Shown: piece after piece, positions 6,215 to 14,556 of the stretch
Numbering within the stretch: the first letter of the stretch is position 1
Layout of the letters: every line of letters starts with the position of its first letter
NCBI RefSeq assembly: GCF_003173575.1
Contig: NZ_QGNY01000002.1
Span: 558,001-622,000, forward strand
Reading direction: 5' to 3'
Length of the DNA stretch: 64,000 nt
Source: Pedobacter paludis
GTDB lineage: Bacteria > Bacteroidota > Bacteroidia > Sphingobacteriales > Sphingobacteriaceae
Program-made: the position numbers and the translations under genes
Notes under the pieces: generated by a model
Told to the model about the DNA's origin: nothing
The model's database searches: none
Seen by the model: the letters and a program-made list of their open reading frames with translations, nothing else

Positions 6215-8102
6215 TCATTATGAGTTTATCTTTTATGCTTAGCAAATCCTTTGCCATTAGTTTGGCCGATTTTACTAAACTTAAAAATTCTGATCGGTAA
6301 CCCTCTTTATCTTTGCCTTTTGCGTTTTCGGCCAAAGTAATTACCTGCTCAAAGGTAGCATTTTGTTTGAAGGAAGACTTCCTCAATATCATTCCGAATT
6401 CTGCAACGGCGGCAGCAAATCTAAAATTGTCGCTTGTAGCATTAAAACCCAGCGCATTATCAATAATTCCTTTAGTTAGGAGTTTGCTTTTATTACCGCT
6501 TGGTTCTTTGTACCGAAGCTTAACTGTTAGTATCTCATCAGAATGATCAGATTTTGATTGGTTTGTTTTCTGATATTTCAAATCATCAACCGAATCTGAT
6601 AAATCATCTTTTATACCAACCGGAATAATTTCATAAAGCGCAGTAACCGTATGGCCCGATCCAATTTCACCAGCATCTTTTTTATCATCATTAAAGTCTT
6701 CTTTGTTTAATAAACGATTTTCATATCCAATTAAACGGTAAGACTGCACTTTTGATGGATTAAACTCTATCTGCAATTTAACATCTTTTGCAACGGTAAA
6801 CAAAGTTCCTCCAAACTCATTTACCAATACTTTTCTGGCTTCTGTTAAATTATCAATATAAGCGTAATTTCCGTTTCCCTTATCGGCAAGGATTTCCATT
6901 TTGCTGTCTTTATAATTTCCCATTCCATACCCCAGAACAGTTAAGAATATACCGGTTTTCCTTTTCTCCTCAATTAATTTTTGCATCTCCACATCGTTGC
7001 TCGCACCTACATTAAAATCGCCATCAGTTGCTAAAATTACCCGGTTATTCCCGCCCTTAACAAAGTTTTCGCTCGCAATTTTATAAGCAAGTTCAATTCC
7101 TTGGCCACCCGCTGTAGAGCCACCCGCACTTAATTTATCCAGTGCCTCCTTAATTCTTGTTTTTTCATCGCCACTGGTCGCTGGCAAAACAACGCCAGAA
7201 TTACCAGCATAAACTACAATTGCAACTTTATCTTTTGCTCTCAATTGATCTGTTAACAACTTAAATGAAGAAACGAGTAAGGGCAGTTTGTTTGGGTCGT
7301 TCATTGATCCAGAAACATCTATCAAGAATACTAGGTTAGATGCAGGTAAATTAACAGTAGGAATTGTTTTTGCCTGTAAGCCAATTTGAACCAGTTTGTG
7401 TTTATTGTTCCATGGGGCAGGTGCAATTTCTGTTACAATATTTACAGGATCGTTTCCTTTGGGTTGCTCGTAGCTATAATCAAAATAATTAATCATTTCT
7501 TCTATTCTCACTGCATCAACTGGCGGAAGATTTCCACCATTAATAAACCTTCTTATGTTTGTGTACGAAGCCACGTCAACATCTATAGAAAAGGTAGAAA
7601 GGGGATCATTCTTAGCTTTGTGAAAAGTATTTTCGTTAATGGCAGCGTAACTTTCATCATTGCGGACAACATTCGATTTTGACCTATTTACAGAAACTCC
7701 GGCAACTCTACCCTGCAAAGGAGAAGCTGCGTTTACGGTTGAAACCGATCCAGTCATAGTCACCTTTTTTTGTACGCCGTAACCAGCTACTATAACTTCA
7801 GAAAGCGACTTGGAATCTGGAATTAGATGAATAGAAATTTTGTTGCTTTTACCGATTTTAACAAGCTGACTAACGTAGCCAATATATGAAACCCTTAGTT
7901 CGGTGTCTTTATCCGTTATGGTAATGCTAAATTCTCCTTTAATATTGGTGGCAACAACCTGCTTACTATTGTTGGTTGCAATTGCCGCTCCAGGCAATGC
8001 ATCAGTGCCGTCTGTAACAATTCCTGTAATTATTCGGGTTGTGGCCGGTTTAAAACTTACCAATAAAACTAAGGCAATTAAGGATAAAAGTAACTTTTTC
8101 AT
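6201..8102 (-). CDS. VWA-domain protein (YfbK type) with SusC-like N-terminal modules
   Basis: 633 residues. A signal peptide (1-22) is followed by a carboxypeptidase-regulatory-like domain at about 24-95, then a SusC-type linker (SLSEVIVAGYGVQKK, about 99-113) and a shrunken plug-like piece (PLQGRVAGVSV, about 128-138). The YfbK N-terminal domain is at about 160-240 (DPLSTFSIDVDVASYTNIRRF), the von Willebrand A domain at about 255-430 with a perfect MIDAS DVSGSM at 262-267, and the YfbK C-terminal domain follows to about 620. VWA domains bind protein ligands through a metal ion. It lies divergently next to an ECF sigma/anti-sigma pair whose anti-sigma carries the same modules. It is coupled to DUF4197 downstream. 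Confidence 0.92.
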   Translation of the reverse strand: MKKLLLSLIALVLLVSFKPATTRIITGIVTDGTDALPGAAIATNNSKQVVATNIKGEFSITITDKDTELRVSYIGYVSQLVKIGKSNKISIHLIPDSKSLSEVIVAGYGVQKKVTMTGSVSTVNAASPLQGRVAGVSVNRSKSNVVRNDESYAAINENTFHKAKNDPLSTFSIDVDVASYTNIRRFINGGNLPPVDAVRIEEMINYFDYSYEQPKGNDPVNIVTEIAPAPWNNKHKLVQIGLQAKTIPTVNLPASNLVFLIDVSGSMNDPNKLPLLVSSFKLLTDQLRAKDKVAIVVYAGNSGVVLPATSGDEKTRIKEALDKLSAGGSTAGGQGIELAYKIASENFVKGGNNRVILATDGDFNVGASNDVEMQKLIEEKRKTGIFLTVLGYGMGNYKDSKMEILADKGNGNYAYIDNLTEARKVLVNEFGGTLFTVAKDVKLQIEFNPSKVQSYRLIGYENRLLNKEDFNDDKKDAGEIGSGHTVTALYEIIPVGIKDDLSDSVDDLKYQKTNQSKSDHSDEILTVKLRYKEPSGNKSKLLTKGIIDNALGFNATSDNFRFAAAVAEFGMILRKSSFKQNATFEQVITLAENAKGKDKEGYRSEFLSLVKSAKLMAKDLLSIKDKLIMNEEN

Positions 8103-8206
8103 AATCTCTAATTTTTAAGGATGATGTAGTTACCCGACGTTTTCCATATCGATACTCAAAAATATTTTTTATACTTGAAAGATATTTGTCATAGCTACCC
8201 AATTTT

Positions 8207-8785
8207 TTGAAGTTTATAAAAAACACAGCTGGAAATAACCAGAAAGAAGATGCAGAACTTATTGCCGAGTACAAAAATACGGGCGATTTAGATGCGTTGG
8301 GCACGCTGTACAACAAATATATGCACCTGGTTTTTGGGGTTTGTTTAAATTACTTTAAAGATGAAGAGCTGAGTAAGGATGCCGTGATGCAAATTTTCGA
8401 GGAATTGGTTACTAAACTTAAAATTCACGAAGTGCAAAATTTTAAAAGTTGGTTGCACGTATTAACTCGAAACCATTGTTTAATGGCATTAAGAAAATCT
8501 GCGAAGCAAAATAACGTTTCAATAGACGATACCTTTGTGGAAAACAGTGAATTTGTGCATCTAGATATTGATAACACAAAAGAAACGCAGCTTACCATAA
8601 TGGAAAAGTGCATGGAAACATTGCCCGAAGAACAGCGGAAAAGCGTAGATTTATTTTATTTGCAAGAAAAATGCTATAAAGAAGTAGCCGATTTAACAGG
8701 CTATGATATGCTTAAAGTAAAAAGCTACATCCAAAATGGTAAGCGGAATTTAAAGATTTGTATAGAGAAAAATAGTAGTGAATAA
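8207..8785 (+). CDS. ECF-type RNA polymerase sigma-70 factor
   Basis: 192 residues. Region 2 (about 20-90) reads DALGTLYNKYMHLVFGVCLNYF then FKSWLHVLTRNHCLMALRK. Region 4 (about 130-185) reads MEKCMETLPEEQRKSVDLFYLQEKCYKEVADLTGYDMLKVKSYIQNGKRNLK. The stop codon overlaps the start of the anti-sigma gene by 8 bp. The gene is divergent from the VWA gene at 8102; the 104-bp gap between them should carry both promoters. No consensus -7 box could be assigned with confidence. Confidence 0.93.
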   Translation: MKFIKNTAGNNQKEDAELIAEYKNTGDLDALGTLYNKYMHLVFGVCLNYFKDEELSKDAVMQIFEELVTKLKIHEVQNFKSWLHVLTRNHCLMALRKSAKQNNVSIDDTFVENSEFVHLDIDNTKETQLTIMEKCMETLPEEQRKSVDLFYLQEKCYKEVADLTGYDMLKVKSYIQNGKRNLKICIEKNSSE

Positions 8786-10382
8786 CGATTGGTTAGATAT
8801 TGATGTGCTGGAAGATTACCTAGACGGTAAGCTTGACGCTAAAGCTATGCACTTTGTTGAGCGCCAGGCTTTGGAAGATCCTTTCGTCGCTGAAGCTTTA
8901 GAAGGTCTGCGCCAATCGCCAAAACGTAAGGAGAATATCTCTATTCTTCAAAAACAGTTATATCAGCGCATTGCAAGTCAGCCGATTAAGCGCAGAATGT
9001 GGGGCATTACTACGCAAAGGTTAAGCATTGCAGCCACTGCAACAGTCGCTTTTATTGCGGTTAGTATCCTGTTTTTTATGCGAGAAACCAATCGTAAAAA
9101 TGCAGAAATCGCTCAGCGTAGAGCCAAAGGCGTAATTGTAAATTTAGATACCAACACAACAATTGCTTCTAATAAACCTTATCTAAATGATACATCCTTA
9201 AAGGCGAATAAAAGTGTCCAGCCTACTTTAATTGATAAAGCACTTGCTGATGCTAAAACTGGCGATTTAGCTAAAAACACTAAATCCATTCCTCCAGCTA
9301 ACAAAGCGGAGTTTAAGGGAAGCAGTTATGCACAGAATAGATCTGCAGAAGCAGAAATCACCAGAACTGAAGTCGCTCCAATAGTAATGCAGAAGGCAGA
9401 AGTTGCAGCTGCACCTGCTTTTTTAGCGCCGGCAAAGGAAAATAAAGTAGTTAGTGGGAGAGTAATTTCTGAAGTTGATGGACAGCCATTACCCGGAGCC
9501 AGTATTAAAGTTGCAGGTTTAAATAAAGTGGCTACGGCTGATAAAGACGGGTTTTTTAGTCTTGCGATTGATAGTACCAAAGCAAAAAATCTTTCGGTTA
9601 GTTATCTTGGTTACGAGAACACAATTGCTTCGATAGATAATAAAAAAACCTTAAAAATTGCACTTAAGGAAGATCAAAATTCTTTAAATGAAGTTGTAAC
9701 AGTCGGCTATGCGAAAGCTAAAAATAATGCCATAACTTCTGCTCCTGCAATCGCCTCGAATAAAATAGTTTACAGTGGTAATGTTGTTGCTCAGGATGGA
9801 GCGCCTGTAAAAGGTGCCGTTGTTAAAGTAGCTGGAAGTAAGGCCACAACCACAACCGATGCCAATGGAGCATTTTCTTTACCAGTTGATAGCAATTTCA
9901 AAAACAAAGATATTTTGGTCAAAGCTGATGGCTATAGCGATGTTGCACTTTCTGCTGCTTCAGATCCGAACCGGATTAGAATGGCCCTTACCGGAGATAA
10001 ATCCATCAATGATATTGCGATGATCATGGGGTCGAATGGCCGGAAAAAGGAAAATATCCCTGCTCCAAAAATTGTGCTAAAGGCAGTTGAAAACCTTGAT
10101 GGAAAATCTGCTGGCGAGGCCACAAAACCTATTCCAGTTTCTACAATTAACTATGAACAGTATTTGGAAAACAACAATAAATTGTTCAACCCTAAAGGCC
10201 CAGCGCAATATGTTAGAATTGGCTTTAGAGTTAAAAAGAATGGCCGTCCAACGGATTTTAAAATTGTTAAAAGCCTAAATAAACTGGCTGATGCTGAAGC
10301 AAAAAGATTAATTGAAACTGGCCCAGACTGGGTTTTGCCAAAAAAAGGAACAGATAGGGTTGAAATGAACGTGAAATTCTAA
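8778..10382 (+). CDS. Transmembrane anti-sigma-like protein with two carboxypeptidase-regulatory-like domains and a TonB-C-like end
   Basis: 534 residues starting at GTG, overlapping the sigma gene by 8 bp. The cytosolic N-terminus (1-75; DIDVLEDYLDGKLD, DPFVAEALEGL) has the look of a zinc-less anti-sigma domain. One membrane helix is at about 82-101, and a low-complexity Ala/Lys/Asn stalk runs to about 220. Two carboxypeptidase-regulatory-like domains follow (about 224-300 and 330-405), the first with a SusC-type SLNEVVTVGYAKAK tail. The last about 75 residues (YVRIGFRVKKNGRPTDFKIV ... DWVLPKKG) resemble the TonB C-terminal domain. The likely role is to hold the sigma factor at the inner membrane and sense a periplasmic or TonB-linked signal; this is inference from architecture. 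Confidence 0.85.
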   Translation: MNNDWLDIDVLEDYLDGKLDAKAMHFVERQALEDPFVAEALEGLRQSPKRKENISILQKQLYQRIASQPIKRRMWGITTQRLSIAATATVAFIAVSILFFMRETNRKNAEIAQRRAKGVIVNLDTNTTIASNKPYLNDTSLKANKSVQPTLIDKALADAKTGDLAKNTKSIPPANKAEFKGSSYAQNRSAEAEITRTEVAPIVMQKAEVAAAPAFLAPAKENKVVSGRVISEVDGQPLPGASIKVAGLNKVATADKDGFFSLAIDSTKAKNLSVSYLGYENTIASIDNKKTLKIALKEDQNSLNEVVTVGYAKAKNNAITSAPAIASNKIVYSGNVVAQDGAPVKGAVVKVAGSKATTTTDANGAFSLPVDSNFKNKDILVKADGYSDVALSAASDPNRIRMALTGDKSINDIAMIMGSNGRKKENIPAPKIVLKAVENLDGKSAGEATKPIPVSTINYEQYLENNNKLFNPKGPAQYVRIGFRVKKNGRPTDFKIVKSLNKLADAEAKRLIETGPDWVLPKKGTDRVEMNVKF

Positions 10383-10510
10383 CTCCTTAATTCACTCAAA
10401 ATACATTTATAAATATTTGTTGCCAAATTGCATCCATCTAATAGATTAGATGCTCTGATTTTTTAATTTAAGCTAAGATGCTTGGGCTGCAGAATAAATT
10501 ATTTCCGAAC

Positions 10511-11125
10511 ATGTACAAACTCCCACACTATACAGCAGATAACCAAGAAGATCTTCTTGAATTTATGCATAACAATACTTTTATAACCTTGGTTGGCTTT
10601 GATGGCGAATTCCCCGTTGCTACTCAAGTACCCGTTAAAACCATTGTAGATGGTGAAACTATAAAGCTAATTGGCCACATCATGACCAAGACTGATCATT
10701 GTAAAGCTTTTGAACATAATCCAAATGTAATGGCCATTTTCACAGGTCCACATGCTTACATTAGTGCGTCTGTTTACGAACATCCGGCATCTGCCTCTAC
10801 ATGGAATTATAAAACGGTTCAGGCAAAGGGAATAATTAGGTTATTATCTTCTGAAGAAACCTATCATGTGATTAGAGATTTGACAAATAAGTACGAAGAT
10901 CCGGAAACGAGTCCCGCTGCATTTAATAAAATGGATGAGGCGTATATTCAAAAACATTTAAAAGCGATAACAGGATTCGAGATTTTGGTTACACAGCTGG
11001 ATCACGTATTTAAAATGAGTCAGAACCATTCTGCTAAAAACAAAGAAAGTATAATTGAACATTTAGAGAAAACCAATGATGTTTTAGCGCAAGAAGTAGC
11101 AAAAGAGATGAAACGTAATTTGTGA
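10511..11125 (+). CDS. FMN-binding split-barrel protein, PaiB-like (negative transcriptional regulator family)
   Basis: 204 residues from the chosen start, which matches the usual PaiB opening (MYKLPHYTADN, compare MYxPxHF); an ATG at 10478 would add 11 residues. The split-barrel fold is suggested by TFITLVGFDGEFPVATQVPV, a GHIMTKTDHCKAF block and the phosphate-binding-like SAS.Y (AYISASVYEHPASASTWNY). The family binds FMN or related flavins; some members were described as repressors in Bacillus, but the biochemical role is generally unclear. A perfect 8-bp palindrome, CATCTAAT-AG-ATTAGATG, lies at 10435-10452 upstream. Confidence 0.85.
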   Translation: MYKLPHYTADNQEDLLEFMHNNTFITLVGFDGEFPVATQVPVKTIVDGETIKLIGHIMTKTDHCKAFEHNPNVMAIFTGPHAYISASVYEHPASASTWNYKTVQAKGIIRLLSSEETYHVIRDLTNKYEDPETSPAAFNKMDEAYIQKHLKAITGFEILVTQLDHVFKMSQNHSAKNKESIIEHLEKTNDVLAQEVAKEMKRNL

Positions 11126-11205
11126 TATTACAATTGAGTATTTTTACCATGCTCATAGATGATGATTAATAGAAGATAATTAAGTGCATAACATGAACAG
11201 CCGTG

Positions 11206-11278
11206 ATTGCGAGGTACGAAGCAATCCTACTACAATAGTTTATAGCGAGCGCATTAAGATTGCTTCGTACCTCGCAAT
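11206..11278. repeat. Perfect 21-bp inverted repeat, dispersed element
   Basis: Positions 11206-11226 and 11258-11278 are perfect 21-bp reverse complements (core GCGAGGTACGAAGCAATC) around a 31-nt loop. It is related to the element at 13296-13375, with which it shares the loop sequence ATAGTTTAT and the GATTGCTTCGT right arm. It lies in the 240-bp gap between the PaiB gene and the phosphate transporter. Confidence 0.85.
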
Positions 11279-11308
11279 AACGAAGAGGCTATACAGGTCC
11301 ATATTAAA

Positions 11309-11339
11309 CAAAAAAGACTAAAGCATCTGCTTTAGTCTT
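11309..11339 (-). terminator. Rho-independent terminator of the DUF47-pit operon
   Basis: GACTAAAGCA pairs with TGCTTTAGTC around a 2-nt centre. On the minus strand the stem is followed by a T run (six A on the plus strand at 11310-11315). It lies about 27 bp past the transporter stop. Confidence 0.8.
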
Positions 11340-11365
11340 CCGAGTATATTTAAAGGATTTTGTTT

Positions 11366-12376
11366 TTACTTGAAATAATAAATGGCGGCATAAATAATAG
11401 CAGCCAAGGTTGCTGAAACTGGAATGGTTAAAATCCAAGCCCAGATTAAGTTGATGGTTACGCCCCAACGCACAGCCGATACACTTTTTACAACACCCAC
11501 ACCTACAATTGAACCTGTGATGGTGTGTGTAGTAGAAACAGGAATTCCAAAATGTTCGGTAATCCCTAAGGTAATGGCACCAGCACCCTCTGCCGCAACA
11601 CCCTCTAGAGCGGTTACTTTGGTAATTTTTGATCCCATTGTTTTTACAATTTTCCAGCCACCGCTCATGGTACCTAGAGATATTGCCGAATAACAAGCTA
11701 CTGGAACCCACCAAGGCATAGCCTCAAAATTTGGAATAACCTTGGCAGCAATTAGTGCTGTTGCAATAATTCCCATTACTTTTTGGGCATCATTACCACC
11801 GTGGAAGAAACTCAAAGCTGCTGATGAAATTAACTGCAATCTTTTGAACCATTTCTCAGCCGTTGCTGGCTTTGCGTTTCGGCAGATATTAATAATGATC
11901 AACGTTAACACAACAGAGATGACCAAACCTATTATTGGCGCTAGTACAATAAAAGAAATAATTTTGATGACATAACCCATGTTTACGGCATCTAGCGGAC
12001 TAGCTCCCGTAATCAAGGCATAAGTCATACCTGCACCTGCAAAGCCACCAATTAAGGTGTGCGATGAGCTGGAAGGAATTCCGTACCACCACGTTAAGAG
12101 GTTCCAAATAATTGCCGCAATTAAACCAGCAAGAATTACCTCTAATGTAATATAATGTTCTATAACTGTTTTGGCTACCGTGTTAGCCACTTTATGATCG
12201 GTAAAATAAAAGTAAGCCGCAAAATTAAAAAGGGCAGCCCACAAAACCGCCTGAAAAGGCGTAAGTACTTTTGTAGAAACAACCGTTGCAATCGAGTTAG
12301 CGGCATCGTGGAAGCCGTTAATGTAATCGAAAGCAATGGCCAGAATTACAACAACAACCAATAAGGTAGTTACCAT
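11366..12376 (-). CDS. pit: Inorganic phosphate transporter, PiT family
   Basis: 336 residues and about ten membrane helices. It is a low-affinity symporter of metal-phosphate or sodium/proton-phosphate in the inner membrane. Both family signature repeats are visible: FDYINGFHDAANSIATVVSTKVLTP near residue 20 and FFHGGNDAQKVMGII near residue 190. The GIPSSSSHTLIGG and GIPVSTTHTITGS motifs are also present, one in each half. It follows the DUF47 gene by 12 bp, the standard PiT-accessory pair, and should be controlled by the Pho-box-like promoter at 13050-13083. The length is in the range of bacterial PiT proteins without a cytosolic loop. Confidence 0.95.
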   Translation of the reverse strand: MVTTLLVVVVILAIAFDYINGFHDAANSIATVVSTKVLTPFQAVLWAALFNFAAYFYFTDHKVANTVAKTVIEHYITLEVILAGLIAAIIWNLLTWWYGIPSSSSHTLIGGFAGAGMTYALITGASPLDAVNMGYVIKIISFIVLAPIIGLVISVVLTLIIINICRNAKPATAEKWFKRLQLISSAALSFFHGGNDAQKVMGIIATALIAAKVIPNFEAMPWWVPVACYSAISLGTMSGGWKIVKTMGSKITKVTALEGVAAEGAGAITLGITEHFGIPVSTTHTITGSIVGVGVVKSVSAVRWGVTINLIWAWILTIPVSATLAAIIYAAIYYFK

Positions 12377-12388
12377 GTTTGTGTTTTA

Positions 12389-13030
12389 TTAAGCGTTTTT
12401 AACAAGGATAGTTTCAAGCACATTTGCTACATCTTCACACTTATCTGTCGCTTTTTCTATCGTTTGTAAAACCTCTTTATGTTTAATTAATTCAATCGCA
12501 TTTGTTTCATATTCAAACAAACGGGCAACCGCTAAAGTGAAAACGTAATCAGCCTGATTTTCTCCGCTGTTAATGCGAATACAAGCATCAGCAATAACAC
12601 GGATGTTTTTGAAACTGCGCAATTCTTTAATGGCTTTATCAATATCGGTACACATTTCTACCAAAAGCTCTGCAATTTTAACAATCGGCTCACTAATCGA
12701 GTTCATGTTGTACATCTGCATGCGGTTGGCAGTACCATAAATATAATCGGCTACATCATCAACGGCGGTAGCCAATTGGTGGATGTCTTCCCTATCAAAC
12801 GGTGTAATGAAGTTCCTGCTCAACTCAAGAAAAATCGAGTGTGTAATGTCATCCCCAACGTGCTCTAGGCGCTCAATTTCTTTGAAAATTGTTTTTCTGT
12901 TTTCTGCATCGCCAGTGCTAACCATCTCTAAAAGCGTTTCTGCAATTTTTAATGCATTGCTGCCAGCTTGCTCAAATAGGGGATGAAACTTTCTATCTTG
13001 AGGGGTAAAGAACTTAAAAATATTGTTCAT
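12389..13030 (-). CDS. DUF47 (PhoU-like) PiT accessory protein
   Basis: 213 residues, all helical, with the PhoU-like pattern of DUF47: FKFFTPQDRKFHPLFEQAG at the start, LEHVGDDITHSIF and FDREDIHQLATAVDDVADYIYG in the middle, and ATDKCEDVANVLETILVK at the end. The E/D-x-x-x-D metal-binding clusters are retained. It modulates the PiT transporter encoded 12 bp downstream. It starts 13 nt after the predicted transcription start of a promoter overlapped by a Pho-box-like repeat, which is consistent with phosphate control. Confidence 0.94.
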   Translation of the reverse strand: MNNIFKFFTPQDRKFHPLFEQAGSNALKIAETLLEMVSTGDAENRKTIFKEIERLEHVGDDITHSIFLELSRNFITPFDREDIHQLATAVDDVADYIYGTANRMQMYNMNSISEPIVKIAELLVEMCTDIDKAIKELRSFKNIRVIADACIRINSGENQADYVFTLAVARLFEYETNAIELIKHKEVLQTIEKATDKCEDVANVLETILVKNA

Positions 13031-13049
13031 GTTAATTTTTAATATGTTG

Positions 13050-13083
13050 CAAAGCTACAAGCCCAATGTTAAGTTAATGTTAA
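13050..13083 (-). promoter_or_regulatory. Pho-box-like direct repeat and -7 box of the DUF47-pit operon
   Basis: On the minus strand TTAACA-N5-TTAACA (13083-13067, 11-bp period) is followed 9 nt later by TAGCTTTG (13057-13050), a perfect TAnnTTTG -7 box. The repeat covers the place of the -33 element. The same repeat and spacing occur before the kinase gene at 14517. Confidence 0.6.
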
Positions 13084-13295
13084 GTTCTAAATTATATTAA
13101 GTGTTTTATAGCCATTCTGGTCATTTCAACATCTTTTTTATGTTATTGATTATGAATGATTAAGATTTGGAAACCAAAGGCAGTGGTGCTTCTGAAACGA
13201 CAGTCCCGCTAAACGCTATAGCCCTCATTAAAAAAATTTGGGGTTGCCGCTTATATCGGGTTTAAGAACGGAGTTGGATCCTAGAATAAACACAT

Positions 13296-13375
13296 CGTCA
13301 TTCTGAGGTACGAAGCACTCTTTATACATAGTTTATCGCTACCGTTGTAAGATTGCTTCGTGCCTCGCAATGACG
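13296..13375. repeat. Dispersed hairpin element
   Basis: CGTCATTCTGAGGTACGAAGC pairs imperfectly with GCTTCGTGCCTCGCAATGACG. It shares loop and right arm with 11206-11278. Upstream at about 13203 is a CAGTCCCGCTAAACGC stretch that recalls the left end of the element at 200-385. The rest of the gap 13084-13491 shows no gene. Confidence 0.75.
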
Positions 13376-13491
13376 ATTGTATGGAATTATGAGCTTATAT
13401 TTTTCTTAAATGTCTTATATGATTAAGCCCTGACCTAACTTTGTGTGCACTGTGACTGTCTCTGTGTATTCTGGGGAAAAAACCTCAACAA

Positions 13492-14517
13492 TTACCCGCT
13501 TTTTTGCAGCGTAAAAGCAAACGTAGTTCCAATTCCAGGCGTGCTGCGAACCGAAATTGTTTGTTGATGAGCTTCTAAAATATGTTTCACAATCGCCAAG
13601 CCTAACCCTGTTCCACCTACTTCTCTCGCTCTGTGATTATCTATTCTATAGAAACGTTCAAATAACCTAAATAAATGTTTTTCTTCTATGCCTATGCCAT
13701 TGTCCGTAACTTCTATCAAGAATTGATCGTGCAGTTCGAAAATCTTAATTGCAGTTTCACCACCATTAATGCCATATTTAATGCTGTTGACCATTAAATT
13801 AATTAATACCTGACGGATTTTTTCGCGATCGGCCATAACAGCTGTTACAGCAGTATATTTATCTTTAAAAAACAGTTTAATATTTTTGGCCTTTGCTCTG
13901 TCTTCCAAATTATCCATAACTTCCTTTGCCAAAGAAACAAAATCGAATTTTTGGTAATTTATTGGCGCCTCGCCTGTTTCTAGTTTGGCAATGGCATCCA
14001 AATCGTTAATTAAATAACTTAAACGCTCTACATTGCTTTCTGCCTTTTTTAAAAATTTCAAGGCCATTTCCGGGTCATCAACTAAACAATCTTGCAGGGT
14101 TTCTACGTAGCCTTGTATGGCAAAAAGAGGCGTTTTAAATTCGTGCGAAACATTTGAAAGAAATTCTCTTCTAAATTGTTCCTGTTTTTTAAGCAAATCG
14201 ATTTCCTTTTTCTTAGCGCCTGCCCATTCTTTTACTTCTTGTTCCACATCGTTAATCGGGTCAGAACTTACGTATTCTCCAAGCGCATCTTTTAAATCCT
14301 TGCCCAATTTAAGGTTGTGGATTAGCTTATAAATCAGCTTAATTTTTGTATATATGTACTTTTCCAGTAGATAATAAAAAACCAAAAAACTACTTAAAAA
14401 AGAAACCCCGAATGAAATGGCAAGATAATACCAGCTGTGCTGAAAATAAAAGTTCACCATCCCGATAGATAGGCCAACCGCGAGAGCGGTAAATAAAACC
14501 AGCACGCTTAATTTCAT
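13492..14517 (-). CDS. PhoR-like sensor histidine kinase
   Basis: 341 residues. Two membrane helices (about 4-24 and 30-50) with almost no periplasmic loop are followed by a linker, a HisKA domain with the H-box FLSNVSHEFKTPLFAIQGYVE (His125), and a HATPase domain with N, G1 and G2 boxes (INLMVNSIKYG, VTDNGIGIEEKHLFRLFERFYR, VGGTGLGLAIVKHI). There is no adjacent response-regulator gene. The tiny sensor loop and the FYRIDNHRAREVGGTGLGL region are typical of PhoR. The upstream region carries the same 11-bp-period repeat as the pit operon, which supports a phosphate role. The regulator partner must lie elsewhere. Confidence 0.85.
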   Translation of the reverse strand: MKLSVLVLFTALAVGLSIGMVNFYFQHSWYYLAISFGVSFLSSFLVFYYLLEKYIYTKIKLIYKLIHNLKLGKDLKDALGEYVSSDPINDVEQEVKEWAGAKKKEIDLLKKQEQFRREFLSNVSHEFKTPLFAIQGYVETLQDCLVDDPEMALKFLKKAESNVERLSYLINDLDAIAKLETGEAPINYQKFDFVSLAKEVMDNLEDRAKAKNIKLFFKDKYTAVTAVMADREKIRQVLINLMVNSIKYGINGGETAIKIFELHDQFLIEVTDNGIGIEEKHLFRLFERFYRIDNHRAREVGGTGLGLAIVKHILEAHQQTISVRSTPGIGTTFAFTLQKSG

Positions 14518-14520
14518 GTT

Positions 14521-14555
14521 GCAATTTAAAGCTTTTTATGTTAATGGAATGTTAA
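14521..14555 (-). promoter_or_regulatory. Pho-box-like direct repeat before the PhoR-like kinase
   Basis: On the minus strand TTAACA-N5-TTAACA (14555-14539, 11-bp period) is followed 10 nt later by TAAATTGC (14528-14521), a partial -7 box. The layout is nearly that of 13050-13083. Confidence 0.5.
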
Positions 14556-14556
14556 C

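Noticed and set aside
10435-10452. Perfect 8-bp palindrome CATCTAAT-AG-ATTAGATG before the PaiB-like gene, considered as operator or terminator
   Set aside because: The 2-nt centre makes a poor hairpin and no second copy was seen in the window; an operator is possible but unsupported.
11304-11714. Minus-strand frame overlapping the 3' part of pit in another phase
   Set aside because: Cys/His-rich shadow translation of a gene with clear PiT signatures.
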